This document shows, in pieces, positions 51,887-62,506 of a stretch of 64,000 bases of DNA. The position numbers and the translations under genes were made by a program. The stretch lies in assembly GCF_014058685.1 (NCBI RefSeq), contig NZ_CP059055.1, positions 1,178,001-1,242,000 on the forward strand. The letters run 5' to 3'. The stretch is from Lactobacillus johnsonii. GTDB taxonomy: Bacteria; Bacillota; Bacilli; Lactobacillales; Lactobacillaceae. Numbering within the stretch: position 1 is the first letter of the stretch; each line of letters begins with the position of its first letter. The notes beneath the pieces are model-generated. The model worked only from the letters and a program-made list of their open reading frames with translations. It was not told where the DNA came from and did no database searches.

Positions 51887-51922
51887 ATGAATTTCTGCAA
51901 GTTTATGCAGAAGTTTTTTTGA
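51887..51922 (+). promoter_or_regulatory. leader hairpin with T run and possible 11-codon leader ORF before rpoY
   Basis: TTCTGCA-agttta-TGCAGAA followed by GTTTTTTT (51893-51920) is a weak-to-moderate intrinsic terminator 32 nt upstream of rpoY. The same stretch is an open frame, ATG at 51887 to TGA at 51922, encoding MNFCKFMQKFF; it has no clear Shine-Dalgarno. If translated it would open the hairpin, as in classical leader-peptide attenuation. Both readings are inference. Confidence 0.4.
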
Positions 51923-51951
51923 ACGTTTTAAATATAAGGAGATTATAAGAA

Positions 51952-52179
51952 ATGATCTACAAAGTTTTATACCAAAAAGACCAGATCGTTAATCCAAGAA
52001 GAGAAACTACTAAGACTCTTTTTTTAGAAGCAGATAATGTAGTTGCAGCAAGAACTATGGTTGAGGATAATACCCCCTACAACATTGAACTCATCCAAGA
52101 ATTAACTGGAAACTCCCTTGCTTACGAAAAGCAAAGCCCAGATTTCAAACTGACAACTTTTGATTCTAAGGATAACTAA
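51952..52179 (+). CDS. rpoY: RNA polymerase epsilon subunit (RpoY, DUF1447)
   Basis: A 75-residue protein: [31 protein letters not shown] [19 protein letters not shown] and [12 protein letters not shown] match RpoY. The small epsilon subunit is carried by Firmicute RNA polymerase. The Shine-Dalgarno AAGGAG is 9 nt upstream. It is 5 nt before rnjA, the conserved arrangement. Confidence 0.95.
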   Translation: MIYKVLYQKDQIVNPRRETTKTLFLEADNVVAARTMVEDNTPYNIELIQELTGNSLAYEKQSPDFKLTTFDSKDN

Positions 52180-52184
52180 CGACC

Positions 52185-53864
52185 TTGAAATTAAAGAATA
52201 ACGAAGTCGGCGTTTACGCTATAGGGGGTCTAGGCGAAATCGGCCGTAATATGTACTGCGTTGAGTACCAAGATGAAATTATCATCATGGACTGCGGTAT
52301 CAAATTCCCTGAAGACGATATGATGGGAATTAATTATGTTATCTCAGACTATTCCTACTTAGTTAAGAATAGAAAAAAAATCAAAGCATTAGTTGTTACG
52401 CACGGACATGAAGACCATATCGGGGGAATTCCTTACCTTTTAAAGAAAATTCCTGAAATTCCTGTCTATGCTACTCCATTTGCTTTAGCCTTAATTCGAG
52501 GAAAACTTGATGAACATGGAATTTTAAACTCTAGTGAACTTCATGAAGAACATGAAGATACTGTTTTAAAATTTGATAAGTTATCAGTAAGTTTCTTCAG
52601 AACAACTCACTCAATTCCTGATACTCTAGGAATTGCAGTTCATACTCCTGAAGGAGCCGTTCTATTTACTGGAGACTTTAAATTTGACTTAACTCCAGTT
52701 ATGAATCAACCAGCTCCTGATTTCCAAGAGATGGCTAAACTCGGAAAAGAAGGCGTCTTAGCACTTTTATCTGACTCCACTAATGCAGAGGTTCCTACAT
52801 TTACAAAGTCAGAAAGATTTGTTGCTCATTCATTACACGACATCATTACTGGAATTAAAGGCAGAATTATTTTTGCCACTTTTGCTTCCAATCTTTACCG
52901 TGTATCAACTGCGATCAAAGCTGCTGTTGATACCGGAAGAAAAGTAGCTATCTTTGGTCGTTCAATGGAAAATGGGGTTCAAAATGGTATTGATCTTGGC
53001 TACTTAGATATTCCTGAAGGAACCTTAGTTGATGCTAATGAAATTAACCATACTCCACCTGAAAAGGCAATGATCTTATGTACTGGTTCTCAAGGTGAAC
53101 CTCTTGCTGCTCTTTCAAGAATTGCAGATGGAACTCACCGTCAGATTTCACTACAACCAGGCGACACAGTCATCTTTTCTTCTAATCCAATTCCAGGTAA
53201 CACTACTAGCGTTAACCACCTAATTAATAAGTTAACTGAAGCTGGTGCTAATGTTGTTCATGGTAAGATTCATAATGTCCATACTTCTGGACACGCTGGA
53301 CAAGAAGAACAAAAAATGATGATTGAGTTAACTAAACCTGAATACTTCATTCCAGTTCATGGTGAATATAGAATGCAAGTAGTTCATACGGAAACTGCTC
53401 AATCTACTGGTATGCCTAAAGATCATACTTTTGTTCTTAAAAATGGGGATGTCCTTGCTTTGACGAGAGATTCTTCTAGAATTGCTGGTCACATTAATAT
53501 ACCAGATGTCTTTGTTGATACTTCTGGTAGCGATGATGTTGGTAATATCGTTGTTCGTGACCGCCAAATCTTGGCTGAGGAAGGGCTTGTAGTAGTAGTA
53601 GCAACTGTTGACTACAAACACCAACGCGTTCTTGCAGGTCCAGACATTTTGAGTCGTGGTTTTGTCTACATGCGTGAATCAACAGAATTGATTAGTCAAG
53701 CTCAGAAACATGTCTACCATGTTCTTAAGACAGAAATGGCGAAAGATCCACAACCAAAAGAAAATGAAATTAGAAAGGCAATTATTGAGAATCTTCAAGA
53801 TTTCCTATATTCAAAGACTGAAAGAAGACCAATGATTCTGCCAATGCTAATTGAAAAGAAATAA
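52185..53864 (+). CDS. rnjA: ribonuclease J1
   Basis: A 559-residue 5'-exonuclease/endonuclease of mRNA decay and rRNA maturation. The metal-binding motif is intact (VVTHGHEDHIGGIPYLLKK), unlike the J2 protein of this window. The beta-CASP domain shows LLSDSTNAEVPTFTKSE, FGRSMENGVQNGIDLGYL, LCTGSQGEPLAALSRIADG and HTSGHAGQEEQKMMIELT. The start is TTG at 52185 (MKLKNNEVGVYAIGGLGEIG). It follows rpoY with 5 nt and ends at a terminator. Confidence 0.96.
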   Translation: MKLKNNEVGVYAIGGLGEIGRNMYCVEYQDEIIIMDCGIKFPEDDMMGINYVISDYSYLVKNRKKIKALVVTHGHEDHIGGIPYLLKKIPEIPVYATPFALALIRGKLDEHGILNSSELHEEHEDTVLKFDKLSVSFFRTTHSIPDTLGIAVHTPEGAVLFTGDFKFDLTPVMNQPAPDFQEMAKLGKEGVLALLSDSTNAEVPTFTKSERFVAHSLHDIITGIKGRIIFATFASNLYRVSTAIKAAVDTGRKVAIFGRSMENGVQNGIDLGYLDIPEGTLVDANEINHTPPEKAMILCTGSQGEPLAALSRIADGTHRQISLQPGDTVIFSSNPIPGNTTSVNHLINKLTEAGANVVHGKIHNVHTSGHAGQEEQKMMIELTKPEYFIPVHGEYRMQVVHTETAQSTGMPKDHTFVLKNGDVLALTRDSSRIAGHINIPDVFVDTSGSDDVGNIVVRDRQILAEEGLVVVVATVDYKHQRVLAGPDILSRGFVYMRESTELISQAQKHVYHVLKTEMAKDPQPKENEIRKAIIENLQDFLYSKTERRPMILPMLIEKK

Positions 53865-53865
53865 A

Positions 53866-53893
53866 GTAAGCCCCATCTCGGGGCTTATTTTTA
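53866..53893 (+). terminator. intrinsic terminator of rpoY-rnjA
   Basis: AAGCCCC/GGGGCTT with a 5-nt loop is followed by ATTTTTAT, right after the rnjA stop. Confidence 0.82.
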
Positions 53894-53913
53894 TATTACA
53901 TAGGCAAAAAATA

Positions 53914-54849
53914 ATGAAAAAGATTCATTTACTGGTAAATCTAAAATCAGGGAGCAATAGAGGCGAAAAAGCTCTCAAGCAAATTGAAACTGTACTTAAA
54001 AATGAAAAAATGGACTATGACATTCATATCTCCAATTATCCGGGACAATTGGTTCCAATTGCAACCAAGGTAGCCAATGAGATTAGTTCTAGAAATGAAT
54101 ATGTTATTGTAGTCGGTGGCGATGGTTCTCTAAACCAAGCTTTAAATGGTGTTAAAAATTCAGAGCAGCCTAACACTCCCCTTGCCTACTTCCCAGCAGG
54201 CACTGGAAATGATTTTGCTAGAGCAGCTAAACTTGAAACAGATCCTCTAAAATTGATTAGACATCTAAAAAATAATCCGACCGTTACTAAAGTAGATTGC
54301 GGAAAATACCATGATCTAATTAACGGTGAGACAAGATACTTTGTTAACAATTTAGGAATTGGTTTTGATGCTTATGTAGTTAATAAAACGAACCACTCAA
54401 AACTAAAAACTAAATTTAATAAAATTAATATAGGTAACTTAACTTACGGAATTAATATTGTTCAAGCGCTCAAGGGACAAGACAATTTTAAGGTCAGAGT
54501 TTCAACCAATGGTCATACCTCTTACTATGAACACGCCTATTTAGTTACTACTACTAACCATCCCTACTTCGGTGGCGGCGTACCAATCTTACCGATTGCT
54601 AGCATTCACAATCATCACTTAGATATTGCAATTGTAGAAAAGCCAAACTTAGTAAAATTTATTTATCTATTTTCTAAGTTGCTAATTAATGGATCACACA
54701 TGAAAAGTAACCAATTTCATTATTTTGAATCATCTGCAATTGAAGTTAAAACTGATGATCCTGAGTATGGTCAGTTAGATGGAGAAGAATTATCAAAAAG
54801 AAAGTTTCATCTAAAATTTGAAGTGGATCATTTTGATCTTTTGCAATAA
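53914..54849 (+). CDS. diacylglycerol kinase-family lipid kinase
   Basis: About 311 residues from ATG 53914 (MKKIHLLVNLKSGSNRGEKA). An upstream frame start at 53851 lies inside rnjA and its terminator. The DAGK catalytic domain has VGGDGSLNQALNGV (GGDGT-like) near 70 and FPAGTGNDFARAAKL. The C-terminal domain carries TNHPYFGGGVPILP and DDPEYGQLDGEEL. It phosphorylates diacylglycerol or a related lipid alcohol, recycling it into phospholipid (DgkB) or unknown lipid substrates. The Shine-Dalgarno is weak. Confidence 0.93.
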   Translation: MKKIHLLVNLKSGSNRGEKALKQIETVLKNEKMDYDIHISNYPGQLVPIATKVANEISSRNEYVIVVGGDGSLNQALNGVKNSEQPNTPLAYFPAGTGNDFARAAKLETDPLKLIRHLKNNPTVTKVDCGKYHDLINGETRYFVNNLGIGFDAYVVNKTNHSKLKTKFNKINIGNLTYGINIVQALKGQDNFKVRVSTNGHTSYYEHAYLVTTTNHPYFGGGVPILPIASIHNHHLDIAIVEKPNLVKFIYLFSKLLINGSHMKSNQFHYFESSAIEVKTDDPEYGQLDGEELSKRKFHLKFEVDHFDLLQ

Positions 54850-54854
54850 ACGAC

Positions 54855-54885
54855 AAATAGCCAGCTCATAATGAGCTGGCTATTT
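54855..54885. terminator. bidirectional terminator between lipid kinase gene and recD2
   Basis: The stem AAATAGCCAGCTCA/TGAGCTGGCTATTT is perfectly paired over 14 bp with a 3-nt loop; the flanks are A- and T-rich on either side, serving the convergent genes. Confidence 0.88.
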
Positions 54886-54887
54886 TG

Positions 54888-57263
54888 CTATCTTTTTTCT
54901 TCTAATCTAATATCTTCCATTCCAATCATTGGATCAATCTGTCCAGAATAAATTAGCTCAGGAGTCAAAATATAATTTTCTGGCTCAACATTTTCTTCTT
55001 TAAGTTCAGCTTTGTTTTTTTCTTGTTCCGCATTTACATTTGAAGTATTTTCAACTTCTTTTAGACCTAACTCATGCCTAATTTTAGCTGCTAACTCAGT
55101 CTTACGGTCATTACCTGGAGTACGCAATGCCATAATATACGCCTTTTTTTCTCCTACCATAACTAAATTCTTCTCAGCACGAGTAATGGCGGTATATAAC
55201 AAATTCCGCCTCAACATCATATAATTTTGCATCGTAAGATTTAAAATTACTAACGGAAATTCTGATCCTTGGGACTTATGGATGGTAATGGCATACGCAC
55301 GGGTAATATCATTTAAGTCTTTAATACCAAATTCTATTTCACGACCGTCAAAATCAGCAATTAATATTTTGGCTTTATCATCAGGATTAAGGCCAATAAT
55401 TTTACCAATTTGACCATTATAAATATCTTTTTCTGGATTATTTTGTAATTGTAGGATTCGGTCCCCGATTCTAAAACTTTCATTGTGAGCTTCAATTACT
55501 TTAGTTTTTGCTGATAGTGGATTCATCACATCCTGCAAAATATCATTCAAGTGAGTAATTCCACCTTGACCGTTGTACATCGCTCCCAGAACTTGAATAT
55601 CATCCTTTTTGAAACCACGTTTAATAGCCAAATTTACGATTTGATCGATTGCATCCCCCACCAAGCTTGGTTGACATGGAATAAAGGAGTAATTTTTAGT
55701 TTTATTAAAAATAGTCTCTTCTGCTTCTTCATCATTAATTGCATGGGCCAACTTAATAATTGAGGAGTCTTCTCCCTGTCTATGAATTACTTGCAACTTT
55801 GTAGTTGGAAATGCCCCTGAACTTATTAAATCGCTGAAAATATTACCCGCTCCAACTGAAGGAAGCTGATCTTTGTCCCCCACAAAAACTATCCTCTTTG
55901 TTGAATTAATACCGGATAAAAGCTGTTTAAAGAGAAACATATCAACCATCGACATTTCATCAATAATTAAGATCTCACCGTTTAATTCGTTTACATCAGT
56001 CGCTTCATTTTCACCGATGCCTAACCCTAATAAACGGTGAATGGTTTTCGCTGAAATATCTGTAACCTCACTCATTCGCTTGGCAGCTCGACCCGTTGGT
56101 GCAGCAAGTAAAAATGGTGGATCATCGCTATACAAAGCTGCACTTGGAATTTCCGCAAGTTCCTTTAAACACATTAAAATTCCATTAATAATTGTCGTTT
56201 TACCAGTACCAGGACCACCAGTAAGAATTGAAATTGGATTATTTAACGCATTTTTAATTGCATTTTTTTGAGTATCATCATATTCAATTTCAAGTGTTTC
56301 TTCGACATGCTTTATTGCTTTTTCAATATCGCTATCATCAAATTCTTCTTTTTCGACTTGATTATTAACTACATGTTTTAATTCAGTGGCTATATCAAGT
56401 TCAGTTTGAAAAATTGTCTGCAAAGCTGCCTTATTACCTGAAACAACAACTTTTCCTTGCCTTTGAAGTTCATTAACACTATTAGCAAGCTCATCATAAG
56501 AGGTAGATTGAACTAAATCATAAGCCTGTGTTAATAATTCATCAAGTGCAACATAAGTATCTCCCAAGGTATTAAGAGCAGTCTGTAAAATACTTAGAAG
56601 TGCTCCCCTAACTCTTCTAGGATCATTTAGTTCTATTCCGAGCGCGTGTCCCATATTATCCGCAGTTTTAAACCCAAAGCCGCGAACTTCACCAAGGGCT
56701 TGATAAGGATCTTCCTCTAGTTTCTTCAAGGAATCACCATGATACACTTTATAAATATTACCGGCTACTTTTTTATTAATCCCATATCTAGCCAGCTTAA
56801 TCACAATCTCTGAAAAAGAATCCATCTGATTAATTCCAGATAATAAGCTATCCTTTTGCTTTTGGGTCAAATCAAGATTGTCAATTTCAGTTGGATTTGA
56901 CTTAATCAAATCTAACGCATTTGTTCCTAAACTATCAATGATCTTTTCAGCAGCCCTCTTACCGATCCCAGGAAACTTATCAGAACTAAGGTATTTAGCT
57001 AAACTACCCTCTTCATGAGGCAAAACTGGTTCATAAGACCTTATACGAAATTGTTTACCAAATTTTTCGTGCACGACAATATTACCGGTAAATTTATAAG
57101 TTGATCCAATTTGGATATCCCCAAAATTTCCAGTTACTCGGATATTATCACGATCGTAATCAGGTAATTTACTGATTAAATCTACATCAATAATCTTGAA
57201 AAGATCTTGATTGTTTTCAAAAACAATTCCATTTATTCGTCCAGTAAAACTAGTTTCTGCCAT
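54888..57263 (-). CDS. recD2: SF1B DNA helicase RecD2
   Basis: A 791-residue helicase, RecD-like without RecB/C partners. The N-terminal HhH-type region contains FPGIGKRAAEKIIDSLGTNA, then HhH repeats (RYGINKKVAGNIYKVYHG). Walker A is SILTGGPGTGKTTIINGIL (motif I), with ILIIDEMSMVDMFLFKQLL (Walker B), VGDKDQLPSVGAGNIFSDLI and the C-terminal AITIHKSQGSEFPLVIL and LLYTAITRAEK motifs. It is a processive 5'-3' helicase with a role in replication-fork and mismatch repair in Firmicutes. It overlaps the TPR gene by 14 bp. Confidence 0.95.
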   Translation of the reverse strand: MAETSFTGRINGIVFENNQDLFKIIDVDLISKLPDYDRDNIRVTGNFGDIQIGSTYKFTGNIVVHEKFGKQFRIRSYEPVLPHEEGSLAKYLSSDKFPGIGKRAAEKIIDSLGTNALDLIKSNPTEIDNLDLTQKQKDSLLSGINQMDSFSEIVIKLARYGINKKVAGNIYKVYHGDSLKKLEEDPYQALGEVRGFGFKTADNMGHALGIELNDPRRVRGALLSILQTALNTLGDTYVALDELLTQAYDLVQSTSYDELANSVNELQRQGKVVVSGNKAALQTIFQTELDIATELKHVVNNQVEKEEFDDSDIEKAIKHVEETLEIEYDDTQKNAIKNALNNPISILTGGPGTGKTTIINGILMCLKELAEIPSAALYSDDPPFLLAAPTGRAAKRMSEVTDISAKTIHRLLGLGIGENEATDVNELNGEILIIDEMSMVDMFLFKQLLSGINSTKRIVFVGDKDQLPSVGAGNIFSDLISSGAFPTTKLQVIHRQGEDSSIIKLAHAINDEEAEETIFNKTKNYSFIPCQPSLVGDAIDQIVNLAIKRGFKKDDIQVLGAMYNGQGGITHLNDILQDVMNPLSAKTKVIEAHNESFRIGDRILQLQNNPEKDIYNGQIGKIIGLNPDDKAKILIADFDGREIEFGIKDLNDITRAYAITIHKSQGSEFPLVILNLTMQNYMMLRRNLLYTAITRAEKNLVMVGEKKAYIMALRTPGNDRKTELAAKIRHELGLKEVENTSNVNAEQEKNKAELKEENVEPENYILTPELIYSGQIDPMIGMEDIRLEEKR

Positions 57264-57894
57264 TTTTACCTCTAATCAATTTTGCTACCGCATTATATTG
57301 CTTTTGTGCTTGAGCAAAATATTTGGGATCTTGATTTTTTGATAATTTAAAATATTTTTCTGCTTCATCAGGATTAGTATCAAATAAAGTTAACCCCAAT
57401 AAAAAATTAACTTTTGCATTTCTTTGGTCTTCTGAAATTTTATTATAAGTTTGATTTGCAGATTTTAAATCACCCAAACTAAGCCAAATATCACCAATTA
57501 ATTCTAAAGTTCGCTCATCCTGATTCTTTAAAGTTAAGGCATAGGCTAGTGCCTTTTGATACTGCCCTAATTTCATAAAGATCAAAGCTTTTTGATACAT
57601 TGTCTCTTCATCATCTGCAATGGAGTTAAGCAACGTAAGCGACTTGGCAAAATCTCCTTGCATGTAGTAGCAGACAGCAATGTTATAGGTTAGATCTTCA
57701 GGATGCTTAACAAGGCCACGAGCTTTTTCTAACAGTTCTAGCGCCTGATCAGCAGCATTTTGTTCAATTAAATAAGTTGAAAGCTGCAAATAATTCTCAA
57801 TATCCTGGGGATGTTTGTTTATCTTTTCAATTAATAAATGTATAGCTTTATCTACGTTGCCAGTATCATATAAGTTGGCTATCTTTTTATCCAT
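57250..57894 (-). CDS. tetratricopeptide-repeat protein
   Basis: A 214-residue soluble protein with about five TPR-like units (NVDKAIHLLIEKINKHPQDI, NAADQALELLEKARGLVKHP, GDFAKSLTLLNSIADDEETM, GQYQKALAYALTLKNQ, GDLKSANQTYNKI). No other domain is seen. It is located between the histidine phosphatase and recD2 with 1-2 nt and 14-bp overlap; the arrangement pgm-TPR-recD2 is common in lactobacilli and suggests co-transcription, not shared function. Confidence 0.85.
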   Translation of the reverse strand: MDKKIANLYDTGNVDKAIHLLIEKINKHPQDIENYLQLSTYLIEQNAADQALELLEKARGLVKHPEDLTYNIAVCYYMQGDFAKSLTLLNSIADDEETMYQKALIFMKLGQYQKALAYALTLKNQDERTLELIGDIWLSLGDLKSANQTYNKISEDQRNAKVNFLLGLTLFDTNPDEAEKYFKLSKNQDPKYFAQAQKQYNAVAKLIRGKNGRN

Positions 57895-57895
57895 T

Positions 57896-58555
57896 TTAAA
57901 TTGTATCCCTACTAGTAATTTTTCGATCTAGGTAGCTTGTTTCATTCCACGCTACTTCATCAAAAGTCTTTCCATTATCTTCCGTATCAAGAATTGTAAG
58001 ACTTGTATTAGTTAAGCCGCCACGCTTTCTAATATCGGCAATATCGTACCCCTCTAGAGTTCTAATTAAGGCACACAAAGCAGCTCCATGACTTACTAAT
58101 AATACTTTATCATCCTTGTTAGGATATCTTTTTACAATATCAGCAATCAATTTCTTTCCACGTTTTATCATATGGTCAAAATTTTCACCATGGAAAGTTG
58201 ATGGATCATAACGATCAGGAAAATACCGAAATGCTTTTATTTGATCTGGATATTTACTTTCAGCATCAACAAATTTCATTCCTTCCAGATCCCCTAAATT
58301 GAACTCCTTTAAACGGTCGTCAATAATGACTGGGACAGTAATTCCCATATCATCTCTAAGCATTACTGCAGTTGTTAATGCGCGCTGTAAAGGACTAGAA
58401 TAAAAAGCTCTAAACTTTGTTCCTTTTAAGTATCCAGCTAATTTTTTGATATCTTCGTAACTTTCAGGCAAAAGAGGTGAATTACCACTACCACCTTGAT
58501 AGCGTCCTTCTAAGTTCCATTTTGTTTTTCCATGTCTTACAAAATATAATTGCAT
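57896..58555 (-). CDS. histidine phosphatase superfamily protein (phosphoglycerate mutase-like)
   Basis: A 219-residue protein with the RHG motif FVRHGKTKWNLEGRYQGGSG at the N-terminus, PLQRALTTA near 60, an acidic EFNLGDLEGMKF segment, and the second His in LVSHGAALCALIRTLE near 155. Length and motifs fit a broad phosphatase rather than glycolytic phosphoglycerate mutase. The substrate is unknown. It is first of the TPR-recD2 unit. Confidence 0.9.
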   Translation of the reverse strand: MQLYFVRHGKTKWNLEGRYQGGSGNSPLLPESYEDIKKLAGYLKGTKFRAFYSSPLQRALTTAVMLRDDMGITVPVIIDDRLKEFNLGDLEGMKFVDAESKYPDQIKAFRYFPDRYDPSTFHGENFDHMIKRGKKLIADIVKRYPNKDDKVLLVSHGAALCALIRTLEGYDIADIRKRGGLTNTSLTILDTEDNGKTFDEVAWNETSYLDRKITSRDTI

Positions 58556-58621
58556 AATTTGCTTTTCCCTCCACTTTTATTACTATTATAAGTTTTAAGA
58601 GGAGAAAATAACAGTTTATAA

Positions 58622-58655
58622 AAATAAAAAAGAAGCCTCAAAAGAGACTTCTTCT
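58622..58655 (-). terminator. intrinsic terminator of nifS-mnmA operon
   Basis: The minus-strand AAGAAGTCTC/GAGGCTTCTT stem (one mismatch) is followed by TTTTT. It lies after the mnmA stop at 58659. Confidence 0.82.
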
Positions 58656-58658
58656 AAA

Positions 58659-60139
<1,481 letters not shown>

Positions 60140-60242
60140 AAAAATATCACTCTCAATATTATTATCTTATTTTTTGTAAGTGTCAAGTATATGATTTTAC
60201 TATTATTATACCTTAAGACAAATTCTCAAAAAAATAATTTTA

Positions 60243-61397
60243 CTATTTATCTAGACGCTTGCACATCTTAACTAAATCTGCTGCAAATTCTTGAATTTCT
60301 TCTTCAGTATTAAATCTACCAAAGCTAATTCTAATTGATTCCTCAATTCTTGGTGAATCTTCCCCATACATTGCCTGTAAGACATGTGAAGGAGTAAGAG
60401 AACCTGCCGTACATGCAGACCCACCAGAAACAGCATATCCACTTAAGTCTAAATTAGTTAAGGCAGAGTAAGTACCTACACCTTTTAGCCATAAGTTCAA
60501 AACATGGTGAGATACTTTGCCTTCAAGAGTTCCATTGACTTCATAATCAATTTGATTTTTATCAAGTTCATCCAGAATTATTTTTTGAAAATTTTGGTAC
60601 TTCTCTTGCAGCTTCTGCTTATCCATTTCATTTAGTTCTTGAGCAGCTATACCAAAGCCGGCAATACCTGGTACATTTTCCGTCCCGGGACGGCGTTTAG
60701 TTTCCTGTTCGCCTCCTAAAAGTAAATTACTTACTTTTAGACCATTTTTTTCATAAAGAAAACCTAAAAACTTTGGTCCATTAACTTTATGAGCAGAAGT
60801 TGATAATAAGTCGATGTTCATTTCTTTAACATCAATTTCAATATTTCCGAAGCCTTGTACGTCGTCTACATGAAAATATGCATTAGAATCTTTTACTAAT
60901 TCACCAATTTCTTTTAACGGCATAATTGATCCAACTTCATTATTAACTGCCATAATAGAAACTAAGATTGTATCTGGTGTTAGTTCTCTCTTCAAGTCGT
61001 CTAAATTAATATGGCCAGTTTCATCGACATCAAGATAGACAATTTCGTATCCTTCCTGAGCTAAGCGTTTCATAGGATTTAAGACAGAAGGATGCTCAAT
61101 TTTAGTAGTAATAATTTTTTTACCAATATCTTTTCTAGCACGTACTGTACCAAAAATAGCAGTATTATTGCTTTCTGAGCCACCACTAGTAAAAATTATT
61201 TCTTTATCTTGGGCATTAATTGTTTCTGCTAGTTGATGACGAGCTGTTTCAACTACATGACGAGCCTTACGACCAAATGCGTGTTGACTAGAAGCGTTGC
61301 CAAAATCATCAGCCATTTCACTACTAATTTTTTCAATAACTTTTGGATCCATTGGCGTAGTCGCCGCGTTATCTAAGTATACATTTTTCCTAGTCAT
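60243..61397 (-). CDS. nifS: cysteine desulfurase (NifS/IscS-like)
   Basis: A 384-residue PLP enzyme that extracts sulfur from cysteine for tRNA thiolation or Fe-S proteins. The N-terminal VYLDNAATTPMDPKV, the PLP-binding Lys in STSAHKVNGPKFLG and the active-site Cys in SGGSACTAGSLTPSHVL are present. Its length and the extended SACTAGS loop indicate a group I enzyme. It is first of the operon with DUF1831 and mnmA, about 100 nt from DUF1831. Confidence 0.95.
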   Translation of the reverse strand: MTRKNVYLDNAATTPMDPKVIEKISSEMADDFGNASSQHAFGRKARHVVETARHQLAETINAQDKEIIFTSGGSESNNTAIFGTVRARKDIGKKIITTKIEHPSVLNPMKRLAQEGYEIVYLDVDETGHINLDDLKRELTPDTILVSIMAVNNEVGSIMPLKEIGELVKDSNAYFHVDDVQGFGNIEIDVKEMNIDLLSTSAHKVNGPKFLGFLYEKNGLKVSNLLLGGEQETKRRPGTENVPGIAGFGIAAQELNEMDKQKLQEKYQNFQKIILDELDKNQIDYEVNGTLEGKVSHHVLNLWLKGVGTYSALTNLDLSGYAVSGGSACTAGSLTPSHVLQAMYGEDSPRIEESIRISFGRFNTEEEIQEFAADLVKMCKRLDK

Positions 61398-61456
61398 ATT
61401 ATCTTATAACCTCTTTACTTTCCTTACATTTTGGAAGTGGCTCTTTTATTTTAACA

Positions 61457-61491
61457 TAAAAATAGACTAAGTTACGATGAACTTAGTCTAT
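61457..61491 (-). terminator. intrinsic terminator of nudF-mtnN operon
   Basis: The minus-strand ATAGACTAAGTT/AACTTAGTCTAT perfect 12-bp stem with a 6-nt loop is followed by TTTTT, after the mtnN stop at 61499. Confidence 0.87.
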
Positions 61492-61498
61492 CAATAGT

Positions 61499-62200
61499 TT
61501 AATCTAAAACTGTTTCTTCAAGATAGGATGCAATTATACTTGCAGCTTTTGCTCCAACTTCCTTGACGAATTTATCAAAGTCATTGTCAGCATTAGCATC
61601 TCCATTATCTGAAATAGCACGAATTGCAACCAATGGAGTATTAAAATGTCTAGCTACTTGTGCAAAAGCAGCTCCTTCCATCTCTACTCCCAATGCGTCA
61701 GAGAAATTCTTTTTAATCTCATCTTTTTGTGCTTCAGAAGCAATAAAACTATCTCCAGTTACAATCAATCCTTCTTTAAAAGGAATATCATGTTCCTTTA
61801 AATATGCTGCAAATTTTGTACGGAATGAATTATCCAGAGTATAGCCTGCAGGCTCCTGGGGAATTTGTCCTTCCACATAGTTACCTGCACTAGTATTATG
61901 AGCATCATAGTACATAAACTTATTAGGCAAAATTAGATCTTTTCTCTTTACATCTTCTTGCAGTGATCCAGCAGAGCCAGTCATAAAAATTACATCAATA
62001 TCTTCTTTAGTTAACAGGCTAGTCAAATTCATAGCTGCATTAACTTTACCGATTCCACTTAATCCTAAGTAAATGTCATTTCCATTTACTGAAAAATGAT
62101 CAAATTCAGTTGTGCCAAAGACTTCTTTATTTTCAGACTTAAAATGCTTTTTATAGAATTCTGCTTCTTCTTCCATTGGGACAATAATTGCGATTTTCAT
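61499..62200 (-). CDS. mtnN: 5'-methylthioadenosine/S-adenosylhomocysteine nucleosidase
   Basis: A 233-residue purine nucleosidase. MKIAIIVPMEEEAEFYKKHF at the start, VIFMTGSAGSLQ near 70, the ribose-binding LGVEMEGAAFAQVARH (Met-Glu) and the catalytic Asp in RAISDNGDANADNDFD fit MtnN/Pfs. It recycles SAM by-products, and SAH hydrolysis provides the precursor of AI-2 when LuxS is present. Co-transcribed after nudF and the small membrane protein gene (16 nt). Confidence 0.95.
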   Translation of the reverse strand: MKIAIIVPMEEEAEFYKKHFKSENKEVFGTTEFDHFSVNGNDIYLGLSGIGKVNAAMNLTSLLTKEDIDVIFMTGSAGSLQEDVKRKDLILPNKFMYYDAHNTSAGNYVEGQIPQEPAGYTLDNSFRTKFAAYLKEHDIPFKEGLIVTGDSFIASEAQKDEIKKNFSDALGVEMEGAAFAQVARHFNTPLVAIRAISDNGDANADNDFDKFVKEVGAKAASIIASYLEETVLD

Positions 62201-62215
62201 TTCTTACCTCTAAAT

Positions 62216-62506
62216 CTAAAGTTTAAACAAAGCGAACAAAACTATAACTAACAAAACAACAACAATTAAAATCGCATAGTTCAGACGTTTTTTTAAACGA
62301 TCAACCTTATCTTCACGCTTTTCTTTTAAAGCACGATTTGCGAGATCCTCTCTTGATTCAAATTTTGAAGAATCTTGAACCTCAACTTTTTGATCACTTA
62401 CATCAGCTTGATGCTTATCTTTCCTCAATCGTTTAAAATTATCGAAAATTTTGCTTACTTTTTCTTTTTGTTGCTTTTTACGATAATCTGCTCGTTTTTC
62501 AGTCAT
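62216..62506 (-). CDS. small membrane-anchored protein, 96 residues
   Basis: A strongly basic and charged N-terminal part (RADYRKKQQKEKVSKIFDNF, KREDKVDRLKKRLN), predicted coiled, ends in one C-terminal membrane helix (YAILIVVVLLVIVLFALFKL), so the protein is tail-anchored with the charged part in the cytoplasm. No family is recognised with certainty. It overlaps nudF by 8 bp and is 16 nt before mtnN, an operon position conserved in lactobacilli as far as I remember. Confidence 0.8.
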   Translation of the reverse strand: MTEKRADYRKKQQKEKVSKIFDNFKRLRKDKHQADVSDQKVEVQDSSKFESREDLANRALKEKREDKVDRLKKRLNYAILIVVVLLVIVLFALFKL

